Positions 9,728 through 22,671 are shown, counted from the first letter of the stretch. The stretch is 64,000 nucleotides of DNA from Gonapodya sp. JEL0774 (GCA_027604505.1 JADIIX010000060.1:1-64000), one strand, 5' to 3'. The notes: generated from the sequence alone by a model not told the origin. Program-made: numbers and translations.

Positions 9728-10213
9728 CTTAAAGCCACCAATTAATGGTTTTTTTCCTGCCCCTTTCATCCTTCCTTGTTCCACATTTTTGAGACAGCTC
9801 TCCACACGCCAACAATCACAAGATTACATGGGAGAAAAAGTGCTGGAGAAGAGCAAACTCACAATTATCCTTCCTATAAGCACTCCAAAAGCTTCCAGAG
9901 CCAATCCTTGCCTCTGCAATCAATGGTCCATCGATACCCAAGGCATTATCCTGAACAAAAAATAGTGTGGAGTATCGGTGGAGGCAGATGCGTTGTGCGC
10001 AGAAAAGTACAGAAACTGTGACTGGGCCAAGAGCAAACCTGAAAATGGTTGCACCTGCCAAGCTTTTGTGCTCTGCTGCACATTAACACCCAAGCTTCCC
10101 ACACAGTCTCAGATATTGACAAGATTGAGAAGAAACTACTCACTGCAATGCGACAATATTTTAGAACCACTTTGTCAATATCTAGAGTCAAAACCAAAAT
10201 TAAAATATCTACA
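9728..10213. other. Region after the copia remnant with no recognisable gene
   Basis: This is where reverse transcriptase would be expected in an intact copia element. No RT catalytic motif (YVDD-like), RNase H or LTR was recognised on either strand. The frames present are short and unrelated to known families. Confidence 0.45.
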
Positions 10214-10497
10214 TGGGTCAGATAAGAGATTCACAAGATGGGGCAGATTGGAGAAAGTTTTGGATTTGGTTCAGAATTGCAACATCTCATAGGGTCAGAT
10301 TAGAGAAGTACAAAAGATGGGTCAGATTAGAGAAAAAGTTTGTCCGTAAGGCAGACAGGAGACAAGCATGGGTCAGAAAAAAGATGAACACATGCGTCAG
10401 AAAAGAGACTTTGTTGGGTCAGGAAAAAGTGATGAGGGTCAGATACAAGAATGTCATTGGGTCGGAAAAGAGGGGGGTTGGGGGTCGGGGAAAAGGA
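10214..10497 (+). repeat. Degenerate tandem array of GGGTCAGA-type units
   Basis: About twelve imperfect units of roughly 18-30 bp start with GGGTCAGA or a near variant (GGGGCAGA, GGTTCAGA, GCGTCAGA, GGGTCGGA) and are mostly followed by an A/G-rich stretch such as TTAGAGAA or AAAAGA. The array ends about 48 bp before the TRM6 start codon. A short diverged relative lies at 43050-43115, just upstream of HAUS4. It may be a transposon subterminal repeat or a regulatory array; sequence alone does not decide. Confidence 0.7.
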
Positions 10498-10544
10498 TTT
10501 TCCTTGGTGCACTGTGATCCACAGCATTTGCTGCATATACTGAA

Positions 10545-12334
10545 ATGGATCCCTTGCTCGAAACCTCTGCGTCTGCACTAGAGTCTGTTGATGCACCGAG
10601 TGACTACGTCACTTGGGAACAATGGGTTTATGTCGAAATGCCGAGCGGGAACTCCAAGTTTGCCTTTCTCCAGCGCGACAGGTGCCCACCTCAACGTTTG
10701 TCAGAGCACGGACATTTCTAATTGAGATTGGCTTTGAAGCATTGTAAAGTTGGGAAAGTTTGGTTCCTTCCAAACCAACGACGTCTTTGGAAAGCCATTC
10801 GGACTTCCTTACGAAATCGTGGACGGAGACCGTGTTCGTTTTGCAGGACGTGCGACACTTTTTGATGATTTCCGTACGTCTTTTTCGTTGTGATTTCTCG
10901 AATCCTAGACCAGTTTTTGAGTAGGTTTATTCGCAAGAGGTCGACGATGATCCGGATGGCAGCAACAAGTATATATTCGATTCTCGGGACATTCAAAAAC
11001 TCTCTATCACGGACATAGAGAAACTTAAGGATGAGAAGCGCGCTGGGAAAATCACAGCCGAGGCAAGAGTCCTGTGTTCACTTGTGCCCGCGTGGGAGCA
11101 AATCATGGAACTCTCTTCTCTCACATTAATATTGGCAGTCTCTAATTCAACATGTGGCAGAGAATAATTCTGCTTTCGAAAAGAAAACCGAATTCAGCAA
11201 AGCGAAGTACCTCAGACGTAAGGAGCAGAAGTGAGTTTTGAAAAGCCCGCCATTGCAACCGTCCGGTAATGAGCAGGCATTTTTTGCATACAGATTTGGC
11301 AGAATCTTCCGCTTGTTCCGTCCAACCGCGGCCATTGTGTGCAAATACTTCCTAGAGGTCAACGCCTTCAAGATATGCGATGTGAGAATGGACACCCTAT
11401 CCCAAATCTTGTTGTTTGGAAACGTCCGCTTCGGAGCAAGAGTCCTTGTCGTGGATGAAGTTGCCGGACTCCTTGTCGGTGCGGTCATGGAGCGGCTCGG
11501 GGGTATGTTTGATCGCATGGAAGCAAGCAGACGAGGTTGTGTTGCTGGAAACTTCAATCATTCGACTTATAGGAGCCGGCACCGTTCTAGCTATTCACGA
11601 CAGTGAAGAAAACAAATTTGATTGTCTACCATACTTGAATTGGGGCCGATCCGAGCAGGATAGACTTCAGACACTTCCATGGGGGCGTGTGATGAAAGGT
11701 GAGGATGAAGGTGAGTCTTGCATTAAAGAGGGAAAACGTATTTGTACCTTTGAAGTGATACTTTTTATCGTGAGCAAACAGATGCGGCAACAGCAGAGAG
11801 CGACTCCGTTGACCTCACGTGGCGTAAAGCAGAACGAATAAAACGGCGAAATGAGAGATTCAGCAACTACCAAAGCACTCGGGCCCTTTTGCAAGCGGGA
11901 GGGTTTGACTGCCTTATTTCCGCCAGTCAGTTCCACCCAAGTAGTGTGATTCGATCGTTAGGCCAGTACATTCGTGGGAGTGGGTGCGTGGTACTGTACT
12001 GTCCATATAAGGAGGTGATTTGTTAGTTTTTTGGGTTTATGCCTTTGGAGCGCTCACTTTCAGTCGGGGATTTTTGAAGCCACTTCCGCAAGCCTACTCC
12101 GATCTGCGGTCGAATGCTGGCTTTGTGAATGTCCAACTTACCGAAACGTTCACCCGAGAATATCAAGCAAAACCAGGTCGGTTTCACCCGTTGATGAACA
12201 TGAGCGGCAATGGGGGTTACCTCATCACTGCGCTTCGGGTTCTTCCCTTCCAAACCGATCAACCCATGGTGGAGCAACAGGCAGACTCGGAAAATATGTC
12301 ACAGAGGAAGCGGGTGAGGATGGAAACAGCATAG
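10545..12334 (+). CDS. TRM6: tRNA (adenine(58)-N1)-methyltransferase non-catalytic subunit
   Basis: TRM6 (Gcd10) pairs with TRM61 to make m1A58 in tRNAs, including initiator tRNA-Met. The spliced product shows VGKFGSFQTNDVFGKPFG near residue 50, a QKLSITDIEKLK segment, FEKKTEFSKAKYLRRKEQK, then the Rossmann-like parts ICDVRMDTLSQIL and ARVLVVDEVAGLLVGAV, and C-terminal GGFDCLISASQFHPSSVI and VQLTETFTREYQ with HPLMNMSGNGGY. The ATG at 10545 (MDPLLETSAS) gives the expected N-terminus. Introns include 11503-11572 (GTATGT..TAG) and an apparent GC-AG intron 11063-11162. It is convergent with NOT1, and the GGGTCAGA array lies just upstream. Confidence 0.9.
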
Positions 12335-12595
12335 CACAGTTAGAAATATTTGCTGTATATATATGTGCGGTGCTCGGCGAATTTTTGGCCGGCAGAAACA
12401 GGTTTTGGGTATTCCTCAAACACAACATTTCTCCAACAACAGTGCAGTGAATATCTACTTCAAATCCGGCAACGATGGACCTTAATTTACACAATCCTGC
12501 TGATGGATTCAAATAACCCTGCAAAGGAGGAAATGAAAAAGGCAACTTGGATTCTGCCCGCCGGGTGAGGTTTGGCCACAATCGATTACTTACTC

Positions 12596-15500
12596 TCAAT
12601 ATCTCGTGTACTTTGCCGCCATTGATTGGACGTTGCTGCTCGGTGATATGGCAAAGAGAGTTGAGACCCAGACTTGATGTTCACAAACAAGTGAGTACTC
12701 ACTCCAGAAGTTGTAACGTGGATTCTTGATCAACTCAATGAAAGTGATCAACAGACCCCACGGATGTGGTCGATTCACAATTAATCTTTCCAAGAGCACC
12801 CGTGTGATTTGTTCCTGGACAATATCTTGTTCTGCCTCGGCAAACAGATATAACAACACGCAACTTAAGGAGTCGAGCAAACAGAATTCACGGTCAAGTT
12901 TACTCAAGAAGGTCAGTTTACTGAGTGTATCCCACCTAAAGTAGTGCGTTTGTGAGTTTGGAAATCGCAATTGATTCGCGATTGCGCTCAGAAAATAATA
13001 TCGCCCTGTAACACCGCAAAGTGATAACCAGAATGAGGACTATCATCCACAATCATATCAACTGTGAGAAATCTCACCTTCCGTATCCAATTCACCAACT
13101 AATTGTTGGAAGATGTCCATGTGTCCGCTTTGGGCAATAGCTAAAGCGCCACTTCCTTGCGTTTTCGAAGGCATTTGCTGTATTGCTTGTACTCCCACGT
13201 ACAGCACGAGCGCATTCATCAGGGGGATATTGTAAGTGGTTGGGGAGGAAGAATCGTTGAGAGTGAGGCGATTTCGTAGATCTACGAGGTACGAGGATGG
13301 CCCCCTATTTCGAATAAACGAATCTAGATCAGACTTTAAATTGTGTACTGTAAGTGCGGTTGTATAGTCCGACATGATGGTAGGTGGTTGGCTGATTTCA
13401 GGAAGAAGGTCGACTTTCAGATTTGGTGTGAATGGATCTGGAAGTCTCATGTTGCGAGGGAAGGCGCTGAGAATGAGATTCCGCAGCTGGATGCAAGATG
13501 GTGGTATAACATCCGTCAGGCTGAAGTGGTATCCACTCAGGAACTCAGGGAAGTCGTGCAACAACAGCAGCATTATCCTCAACGTTCCCCGGTAGATTGT
13601 CCTGACAGCATCTTTCATCTCAGAATCGGGTCTCAGGAAAGGTCCCATGAACTTAAACAGGTCCGCAAGCAACCTTTGGAAGAAAACCCAACCCTTTTGG
13701 CCTTCAGAGTTCAAAAGCTTTGGCATGAAATGGCGATGAGCAATAAGCTGAAGCCAGGAGAAAGTAAACCCAGGGAGATTCGCTGGTTGTAGTGCGTGGA
13801 AAGTATTACTAATTTTGGAATTTTTGTTTTGTCATCAACAGTTCCATCCAGCCGAACAAGAAACTTCCTTCCTACCTCATTGCCGATAGAATCTGGAAGT
13901 AGATTGGTTGAAGCGGTTCCTGGTACATATCCATGTCGTACAACAGACTTGAGAACAGGCGGTAAAAAGGCCTTTGATCGAACTGTCCTCGCTTTTGCTC
14001 ATGCGCGTGGACTAGCACAAGAACCACGATGGGTAGAATCTTCGTTGTCAGCTGCACTTTGAGAACGTTCACCGGCACATTGGAACTGTCCATAGCGTGG
14101 TACTTGACGAATAAAACAATAAGCCGCGCGAAAGCGTCCACAGCTTGGAACGCCAGGTGTTGGGGTAACGCAGCGCTCGCGCGATATTTGCTGTAATTTT
14201 CAACCGATACTTCTGTGCAAACTCGGAAGAAGAGGGATGATACGTCTTCTCCTTTCAATACGCCATATTGCTGGAGCTACGATGGCAATTGACGTTAACA
14301 GAAAACTCCACGATCAAAGACAAAAGTATACCACCAACCTGTGTAATGTACGCCGCCTGAGCCTGTTCGCTTGACGCTGGATGATTATATATGCGCACCC
14401 ATTCTAAGAACAAAAATTGCAGCTGGTCCCTTAGACGAGACTTGTCGATATCCTTGGATAGATCACGACCGGAGAACATAGGATTGCGTTTCCGAAGCTC
14501 CTCAATAAGGACGAGGACGCTGGAACAGAACATGGTCGGGGATTGTATTCTCACGCAAATCGGGAGAACTTACGACTCCGGAGCTTTCCCCCTTTGCGTG
14601 ATACGATTGAGAACGTCGAGCGAATTTTGGAAGTCATTAATCGTCGCAACCCCGGATGTAGCATCATCCACAACAGCGTGCTTGATCAGTCTGGCAGCAA
14701 AGTCGACCGCTGTCAACCTTCCGCTCTCCATTAAACGTGCCAACTGCATGTCGAGTTCGGCTACGGTGAAAATTCCAGTCTGTAAGATCGCGTAGTACAA
14801 CGGCACATTATATTTACGCTGCAATTGAAAAAAATATGCTGAGTAATCCGGCCACCAATAGAACACAATAATTGCTCTTCTTCGTTTGCATATACGCACG
14901 TCGTCATCTGCATAAAGCATCCACTGTGTAACTTCCTTGCTTACTTTCTTTGAAACTTCACAGAAGCGGTCAAGCAATGCTATATAGATGGTCCGTGACA
15001 GAGCATTGTCGTTTCGATATAAAAAGAAGACAATCTAAGCAAGAAAAGCCTCAATCAACTCAAGCCGCCCCGATTGAACGGGAACTCCGAGGAACCCACC
15101 TTCGAGGAAAGGCGGAAAGCCGCGTCGTCACGATTGGCGCAGCGCATTACCAATGCAGGCAGCTGCTTTATGAGTGTTCGAAGCTCGTGATCTGGTGGCA
15201 AGGTGCTGAGGTCAGGTGCGGGGGAGGAGGCAATAATTTTCTCTATCTCGTTCATGATTTGCTGTTTAATCTCGAAAGGTCAGTTTACATACGAATCACG
15301 ATCATGAGACAAAGCCTTACCTGTCCCCGATCGATAGTCTGCTGTAAGGACAGAACCTGCGGAAGCTCATCGGAAACAGGTTGCTGCTGAGGCAACTGGG
15401 GTGCGCTTGGTGCAACAGCTGGGGTCGACTGGCCGAAATAAGAAGGAAGCTCTTGTCGACCAGTCGGGGCGACATTCCGTAGGACCTTCTCCAATGACTC

Positions 15501-18500
15501 TAAGTTGGGAGAACGGAAATGGTGAGTGAGTCAAAGTTGCATCAAGGAATGACGCGAAGCTTATGAGAACCTTGAGGCACGCTCACGTAACGTGATATAC
15601 GATGAAAGTCTTCGTAAACACGGAGCTATTTAACAGAACGGAACTCAATATGAAAAAGAGAAAATGTTTTGGTAAAGAAGTTTCTTTCAAACCTGCTGTG
15701 CGGATAATCCACCAGGTTTAAGACGCAGCATATCCGGTAGAGTGGTTGGATACCTTGAAGCGGCAAATACTGACACGTCGTAAAATGGTTGAACGGATCG
15801 CTGGAGGAATCCGGATTGTTCCCTTTCATACCAGCAATACTGCAAGCTTTGCACAAAGCTGCTCTCACCTCCCGATGAATTCGACGACTATAATATGCCT
15901 GACCCAGAGAGTCATCAATCTCAGGGGCGGCCTTTTCAGCCGCAGTTTTCTCTATGATGGACACAGCAATATCTAAATTGTCCGCTACCATCAAGAAAAT
16001 AGCTTGCTCAGGTAAGGTTTGCTGGAAGACATTGAAGGAGCCATGGAAAACGTGCCCTGCGTTATCTCGATGACGATCTAACACTTACCTCTGTGTACCC
16101 ATTTTGAAGCAAGAAAGCCCGGAGGTGAGAAACCATGCTCAACCTCAAAGGCTCTTTGCAAGTGACGGACGCGAGACTGCCTGTTGCACATCAATTGTTG
16201 GCTCAAGTAAAACGCATTGGCGGGGCAATAAATGACATGATGATTACTACTTGCCTGCCAGACTTTGTGCCATTTGATGAGCGGCGCGCCGCAATTTCTC
16301 TTCACTTGGTTCGGTTGCGAAATCCTTCAGAACGAGCTCTCTTGCGCTAGTTGCGGCGATCGTGACCGCTCTTTCAACTACAGGGCCAATAATCTACCAG
16401 GAAGAACCAGGTGCTTCATAATTCGTACGCGCCAATACGTGATGAGCTGACAAACGAATTACCTCCCGGATCGCTCGGTCGAACGCAATCGCAACAATGC
16501 GCTTTAGGGCAGGTTGCGTGCTGAAAATGGGCACATTAGGATTGAAAGTGATGAATTGCGCCAAAGTGGGAAGACCGGAGGGCTGTGGTTCATCTCCCAT
16601 TCCAACCATACTGGTGACATGGGCCAATCCGGTCTGACCGTGGCTGCCAGTGGCAGCTGCTAGCGCAAACCGTTCAGAATCACGGCGGTTGCTAAGGAGT
16701 TCAGAGCCTTTCGGTTGACGATCTTTGATAATCGTCGAGGCTTCGATGTCTATGGCATTGTGGGGGAGATTAATCAGCGCATCGGGACTGGTACTTCACC
16801 GATTGAGGCTGTACAAACCTTTTATATCAATGTTGAGCTTTTTGCAGAGAACCTCCACTTGAAACTTCAAAGGAAGTTTCAACTCAGCAAAATGATAGAG
16901 TTCTGCAAGTAGACGCATTATTGCAATCAACCACGGATTGGGGGGTCGAAAAACTTTGCTGGAGGAGCACTGCTCCAACACCTTGCAAACAAAAGGAATA
17001 ACAACGCTCAATCTCTGGAGGTCGTATCCTTCTATCAATAAATCCTGATATCAAGGTTGGGATTGGTAAGTTCTTCAACAGGTTATTTACTGGGAACTAG
17101 AGGAACTTACTTTGAGCGAAAGGTACTTGTAGCGTATGGGTCGGTTCTTTGCCAACGTTATTCCCCCCAGCCAAGACCCCAAGTTTTTGAGCAGAGTTCG
17201 ATCTCCGGAAGAGGACATCGTTTTCTCTGATTCGAGTAATCGCTTGGTCTTCGCAAAAGTCTCTGTCAAAATATCTCTCGCCAGTTCTTGATCTCCCAAA
17301 GCGTCCAACATCGCCATGTATAATCCATGTTGATTCGGTTCCTGGCTCGCTCGTTTGACCACCAAGTAGTTCGCGAACCAACGGTAGTACTGAGGTTTCA
17401 GGGATTCCTTAATTTTGGCGACTTTATCTTGGAGGTTGTCGGGTGCAACATTGTTTACATTGAACTCGATCTTATCCTGCACTTGCTCTGGAGGAACCTC
17501 GAACTGGTCGTCCTCAGCGCCATCTAGCAAGGCATCGAGCCGCAAAGCTCGAAACACTATATTGGGTTCTTGTGACGAATTACCAGATAGTTCTCTTCCC
17601 GTATCCTCTTCCGGCACAGAGACGGTTGTAGGCTGTTGCAAGGGGCTGATTATCACGGCTCGCTCAGTAGGTATTGCCTTATCATCAGGTTCAGGCTCCG
17701 GGTTGTCCGTCCCTGCTTCCCGGTCTATGTTAGCTGCTATGGCCTCTTGAGAGGCTGTTTCTACTAATTTGCATAAGTCCGGTAGCGCTTCCTTGAAATG
17801 AGAGATCGCCAGCAGATGTGTGCAGTACTGCGGCCATTCTGGCAGACGTTGAATGAATTGCGACAGCGCGAGCGCTCCAAACTTAAACAGCTGCGTATCT
17901 GGAGGTTGACGAAGTGCATCCAACACATATCGCAACGCCGTTCCCAATTGGGCGTAAGCGACAACTTGATTTAGGACAAGAGAGCCAAAAAGTGCCCCTG
18001 TGACTGCAAGATAATTATCAGGGTATCCCGAGAAAAAGCGGTACTCATCGAACAGATTAAGAATCATGCAGGCAAAAACTTGTCGCTCGCGTTCCACAAC
18101 TGAAGACTTAAATCTCAACAGGAGCTCAATCATCTGGTCAATGCTGAGGTCTCCAGTATACATCCTTTCGTAGTAAGAATTCGCCTCTTCCTCTACCTCT
18201 GGTGGGAGGGAGGATACTTCGGATGTTAATTCCTCAACGGCAGGTACCGGAGCGACTGTTGACCCCACGGTCGCCGGTCCGTATGAAAGTATCGTTGTTG
18301 ATATAGATGAAAGTTGAGGTAGATACTGAAGCCACGTGTTTGTGACCTTCTTGAACAGATCCAGGTTTTCCGCATTCATCGTCCTGATATCGAAAAAAAA
18401 AACAAAGTGAGCTCAACAGAATGACGGAACAAAATGTTCAGCCATCGTACGCTATCACACTGCACAACACTTTCAGAAATATCGACACTGTGTCCCCGGA

Positions 18501-20592
18501 AATGAGGAAACCTTGCACGAGTCGCTGTTCCTGTCGGGCGATATGCCTTGTTGCCTTGTCCACCAGAAACTCAAGGCACGCTCTCCAGAATGCTTCCCCA
18601 TGTTCTCTCATGTGGTCCATCAACCACTTCTCGAGGTTGAGAAAGTCTCGCCGCGAAGCAAGTGCTGCAAGGTCAATCGTAAAGGAAAAGGGCTTTGCTT
18701 CCAGGATGGTGGGAAGACCCTGAGGAGATAAAACATGTAAACATGTAGAATACACTCTTATGGGCCACGTCGTCCCACCACAAACCTTGACTTCCTGCGA
18801 CACGTCTAAGATTCGAGAAAGCACCCCTTGATCCTTTCTGTAAAGCTCAACGAGTCCGGAAACGATCCACGTGGAATTGATCGTCCAAATTTTAGGGATC
18901 ACCAGAGACGAACTTGGGTGAGACGCCAAAAATCTAAGTAGCAAACTGTTTGCAAGCTCCGTGTGGAACGTGTTCCAAGGTGGCTCAATCAGAGCTAATC
19001 CCAAGAGGACCAGCTCAGGTGCTTGCTTGAGAGCAAGATCAAACAGTTCCTTAGCCAAGTCAGACACCTCCGAGTCCGCCAGAATTGTCAGGGTCTCCAT
19101 AAGGTCCAACGAATTCCACGTCGAAACGACAATGGCATTCTGGATTTGCTTGAGAGCGGAATTTGTAGCAGAGGACGAGCCGACCGTCGGCGAGCCAGTA
19201 TCGATGGTAAATATCTTGCGCGTTTCCATGAACGCAAAATTGAAGACCTCGGGAGGGGATAGCACAGCGTACTTGAGAATGCTGATTTGGGATTTGAGAC
19301 TGCTCCACCGACCCCATAGAGATGAGACTGGAAAATATTTCAGATCCTGGTGAAAAACGAGCGAAGACGGTTTTCAGTAAGATAAACAAGAACATGCGGG
19401 ACCTATTGTGTCGCATATCTCACCTTCCGAGCTGACCTTATGGCAAGGAGCAAAACTTCGAATCCACGGTAGTCAAACAAATAAAACTCTTCGTAATCGA
19501 GACTACGGATAACAAGTCCCCAATCAGTGTTGGGTCGCTTTCACATAAAATTCGTTATTACACCGACAGTTGCATTTAACGTCCACCAACACTCACGAGT
19601 TCAGAGACAACCGATACGAACACTTCAACATCCCATGTACTGGCCCTTCGATCCCCCAATCCAAGCCCTGTAGCGCCGTTCCAAGCAACTGAAGCAAGTG
19701 CGTTCAGAGGGGCTGCTCCCTCGTCTAAGCCAGTGTGAGTCTGAGCCATCATGCCCAATACATGAGCGACTTCAGATTCACTGAGAGTTGTGTCGGCATT
19801 TGCAATAGTGACCCCAACTTGCGAGAGGACGTTGCGGAGAACAGATGTGGATACACATGATGAATAACCGAGCTCACGGATGAGCTTCGACAAAGGCACC
19901 CGATTAGACTGGTGGGTAGTCATTTGCGATACTGAAAGACAAGTGGCGCTGCGGATTCTGTTGAGAATAAACTTCCACGCAAAGATTTGTTGGTACAGAG
20001 GGAGAGCTCGAACATAAAGTTCAAAGTCGCCAGTATACGCACTGGTTGCCTTAAGAGGCAGCCTGAGAGTCCAATACCGAATTTTCCCACTTTACTATGC
20101 CACGCAGTAATGCGCGAAGAGAATCTACATAATGAAAGTACAGTGTCAACAGGCAGCTGACCGAACCCCTCGCGATGAGACCCGGAATGCATAAGAGCCA
20201 TTCGAGGGCAACTTACTCGGATGCAGAGAATCTTGTCAATTATCGTTAAATGAGCTAAAGAGCGGTGATGGTGCTTGCCAAACGGAGGAGGGAATGATTG
20301 GCAGTTGGGATACACTAGTCCCACTGATAAGTCGGTGACGCGGGTGCGATCCAGGATGCAACCGTAAAGAGAACGATAGCCGTCAGGTGGTGAGTGGTGA
20401 GAGAGATGGAAGGGACAGGAGGTCGTCGACTGAGCGGATACTCTCGCAGAGGTCGACGTTGAGAAGACAGTTGACTCGCTCAACACGGGAGTCTGTGAAG
20501 AAGTGAATTGAAAACTGCCGTAGGTCAGAAAATAGCTCTCCCTTGTCTACGAAGTAGGCAAGGTCTGAATGTCGAATTGTATTTAACTGCAC
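12596..20592 (-). CDS. NOT1: CCR4-NOT transcription complex scaffold subunit 1
   Basis: Large multi-exon gene for the scaffold of the CCR4-NOT deadenylase. Ordered NOT1 signatures on the minus strand: N-terminal [11 protein letters not shown] and [14 protein letters not shown] (19.6-19.9 kb), [18 protein letters not shown] (19.5 kb), HEAT repeats (18.4-19.3 kb), the tristetraprolin-binding MIF4G domain ([30 protein letters not shown]; 17.8-18.2 kb), the CAF1-binding MIF4G domain (17.1-17.5 kb), the CAF40-binding region (16.4-16.7 kb), and the C-terminal Not1 domain with [33 protein letters not shown] and [18 protein letters not shown] (12.6-13.7 kb). The stop is at 12596. The start is tentative (ATG at 20592), since the first exons are weakly conserved. 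Confidence 0.9.
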
Positions 20593-20789
20593 CTGATGGG
20601 GCCCCGCGAGGAAAGATTGGGTCCGTCAGGAGAGTACGAAGTACCGCAGAGACCTAACTCCACGTATGAGTTTCTTTTTGGGGCAAATAATGAATGAAAA
20701 ACTGATTCGTTCGGGGACTTTGGGAATTCCGGGGCAAGGGAAGGCTGGTACAAATGGGTTTATGTCATGCGTGTGGTGGGGTTGGTTCT

Positions 20790-22583
20790 TTATTCCACAT
20801 ACTCGCAAACATCATCATAGCTAAACGTCTCCACCTCCCCGTCCTCCATTTCCATAACTACGCGTTCTTTAGCTTTGTCTTTTTCCAATAAACGCCCGAT
20901 CTGTCCATACCACCTTCGACCAACATTCCCATGATGACCAACAACCATTACTCTGTGACCCGCTGCAGGAATAATTGTTTCGAGGACTCGACGTGGTATA
21001 CCTTCCAGAATCTCTCCTTCAGGAGTGCGCAAAGTCGCCGTACTTGGAGTTGGAGTATCCAAGACAACGCACTTTTGCTTGTAGTGGAGAGCGCCCACCG
21101 ACTCAGAAATTATTCGTACACGAGTGTGGGGGTGGATCCAAGAGTGCGCAGAGGTGGCCGTATTGATGACATTATTTGTCGTTCCATTCAGTCCCTGCTC
21201 ATGGTGCTCTGACCTTGATGAACTCAGCTGTCTCGATCCCCCTGGGGAAACACTACGAGAAGTCCGCTTTGGATTTCTGGATAACACTGGGGGGTCAACA
21301 ATGTCTCTCAAAGCTTGTGTCGAACATCCACCGCTGGCTCTTTGCCATCTGTCCAGCTCGTCGTCATAAAACACTTTGGTTTCGTTTGAGTCGTCCATGC
21401 GAACAGACACCTCGGTGTCCCTTCCCTTCTTTCCTCGCAGGTCCTCTACCTCCCCGGTTCTACCACGGTGCTTTCCAACCGTAACAACAACCGCGTCTCC
21501 TCTTCTGAGACCAGAATCCGTCACCCTTAGCCGATTTTCTTCGGGAGCTCCAACCTCCCGGTAATGCCGCACTCGCCCATCTTCGGTGACGACGGGTTTG
21601 TAATCACGCGTACGGTCCCGGGTGTCCCCGGGCTTAATATATCTCTTCCTTTTGTGAGCATCCGGCATTGGAAGATTGTCTGGGTTCGCGCCCAAACCCA
21701 GCAGTGCAGGGCGAGCGACATATTCGATAGGCCGAATCAGTGCGTTTTTCTTGTTCTTCCCGATCGCTTGCCCATCTTTCCATCCCATACCCCTGAGGAG
21801 AGCCGTTCCAAATTGGTCGACTGGTACCCCATCATAGTCCGCAAATGTGGGTTCATCTGGTCGAAGCGCCACGTCGTGCCGGTACTTCTCCTCCTCAGAC
21901 GTGAGTTCTGCGAGACCCGGCACTGCGTTCTGCTGAAGGATGGGAATGCCTAGAATAAGGCCACTATCATGTGGTTTTGAAGCTGTATCGGCAGCATCGG
22001 CGAGAACATGTGCTGCCGCCAGCTCGTCCAAGGTTTGTGGTACAACCGCAGGTTGTTCAACTTGGACATTAGCCGTCACCACAACTGTCGCCCCTTGCCC
22101 GTTTGTCTGTCCATCAATATCATCGACTCCAAGTTCGGTTTTCTGCAGGCCGTATATGAAGTTTGAGGAAGGTGCTACCTCCTTTCTGTCACTTGTACCC
22201 GGATGTTCAACGGATGGCGGGTTCATCCATTGGTTTCGTGTGATGAGTGGTATTACCAATGGAGTCTTCGCCTTTGGGGAATCATTCTCACTGAGAAAAT
22301 GGGACGGGTGAAGTTCAAATGCAGCTCCTCCATCCATCAGCAGAAAAGACAGGTCCACATACCCTCTAACTGTGCGGCCAACCACCTGCGTCACAAATTC
22401 AGTATGTCCGTGCTCTCCCGCATGATCATCGGGATCCCTAATGTCTCCGAGGACAATCCGTTTGTCCCTTCTGCTCCCATTAAAATCTGACGCCTGCTGC
22501 TTCTTGGAGTCAAGCTTAAATGACGAAAGAAAGACCTTGGTGGGCATAGCCGATTGGAGCTGGTTATCAACGCCGTTGTCCAT
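20790..22583 (-). CDS. G-patch and KOW domain splicing factor (GPKOW/MOS2/Spp2 family)
   Basis: Intronless 597-residue frame. Family members bind and stimulate the spliceosomal DEAH helicase Prp2/DHX16. The Spp2-type G-patch core reads PVDQFGTALLRGMGWKDG with QAIGKNKK after it and RPALLGLGAN at the end (about residues 255-310). A first KOW motif is at RRGDAVVVTVGKHRGRTGEV (residues 365-385), and a second KOW-like segment near the C-terminus includes HRVMVVGHHGNVGRRWYG. A Ser/Arg-rich linker sits between them. The N-terminus has a DFNGSRRDKR basic patch. Two KOW motifs favour GPKOW over yeast Spp2. It shares an 88 bp divergent promoter region with TAF6. Confidence 0.85.
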   Translation of the reverse strand: MDNGVDNQLQSAMPTKVFLSSFKLDSKKQQASDFNGSRRDKRIVLGDIRDPDDHAGEHGHTEFVTQVVGRTVRGYVDLSFLLMDGGAAFELHPSHFLSENDSPKAKTPLVIPLITRNQWMNPPSVEHPGTSDRKEVAPSSNFIYGLQKTELGVDDIDGQTNGQGATVVVTANVQVEQPAVVPQTLDELAAAHVLADAADTASKPHDSGLILGIPILQQNAVPGLAELTSEEEKYRHDVALRPDEPTFADYDGVPVDQFGTALLRGMGWKDGQAIGKNKKNALIRPIEYVARPALLGLGANPDNLPMPDAHKRKRYIKPGDTRDRTRDYKPVVTEDGRVRHYREVGAPEENRLRVTDSGLRRGDAVVVTVGKHRGRTGEVEDLRGKKGRDTEVSVRMDDSNETKVFYDDELDRWQRASGGCSTQALRDIVDPPVLSRNPKRTSRSVSPGGSRQLSSSRSEHHEQGLNGTTNNVINTATSAHSWIHPHTRVRIISESVGALHYKQKCVVLDTPTPSTATLRTPEGEILEGIPRRVLETIIPAAGHRVMVVGHHGNVGRRWYGQIGRLLEKDKAKERVVMEMEDGEVETFSYDDVCEYVE

Positions 22584-22671
22584 GTGCTTGTTCCGCAGTG
22601 ACTGCCCAGGATTTGGGTGTTAGGGTTCGGGACTTGGTACATGCTCATGTGATATACACAACCCCCCCAAA

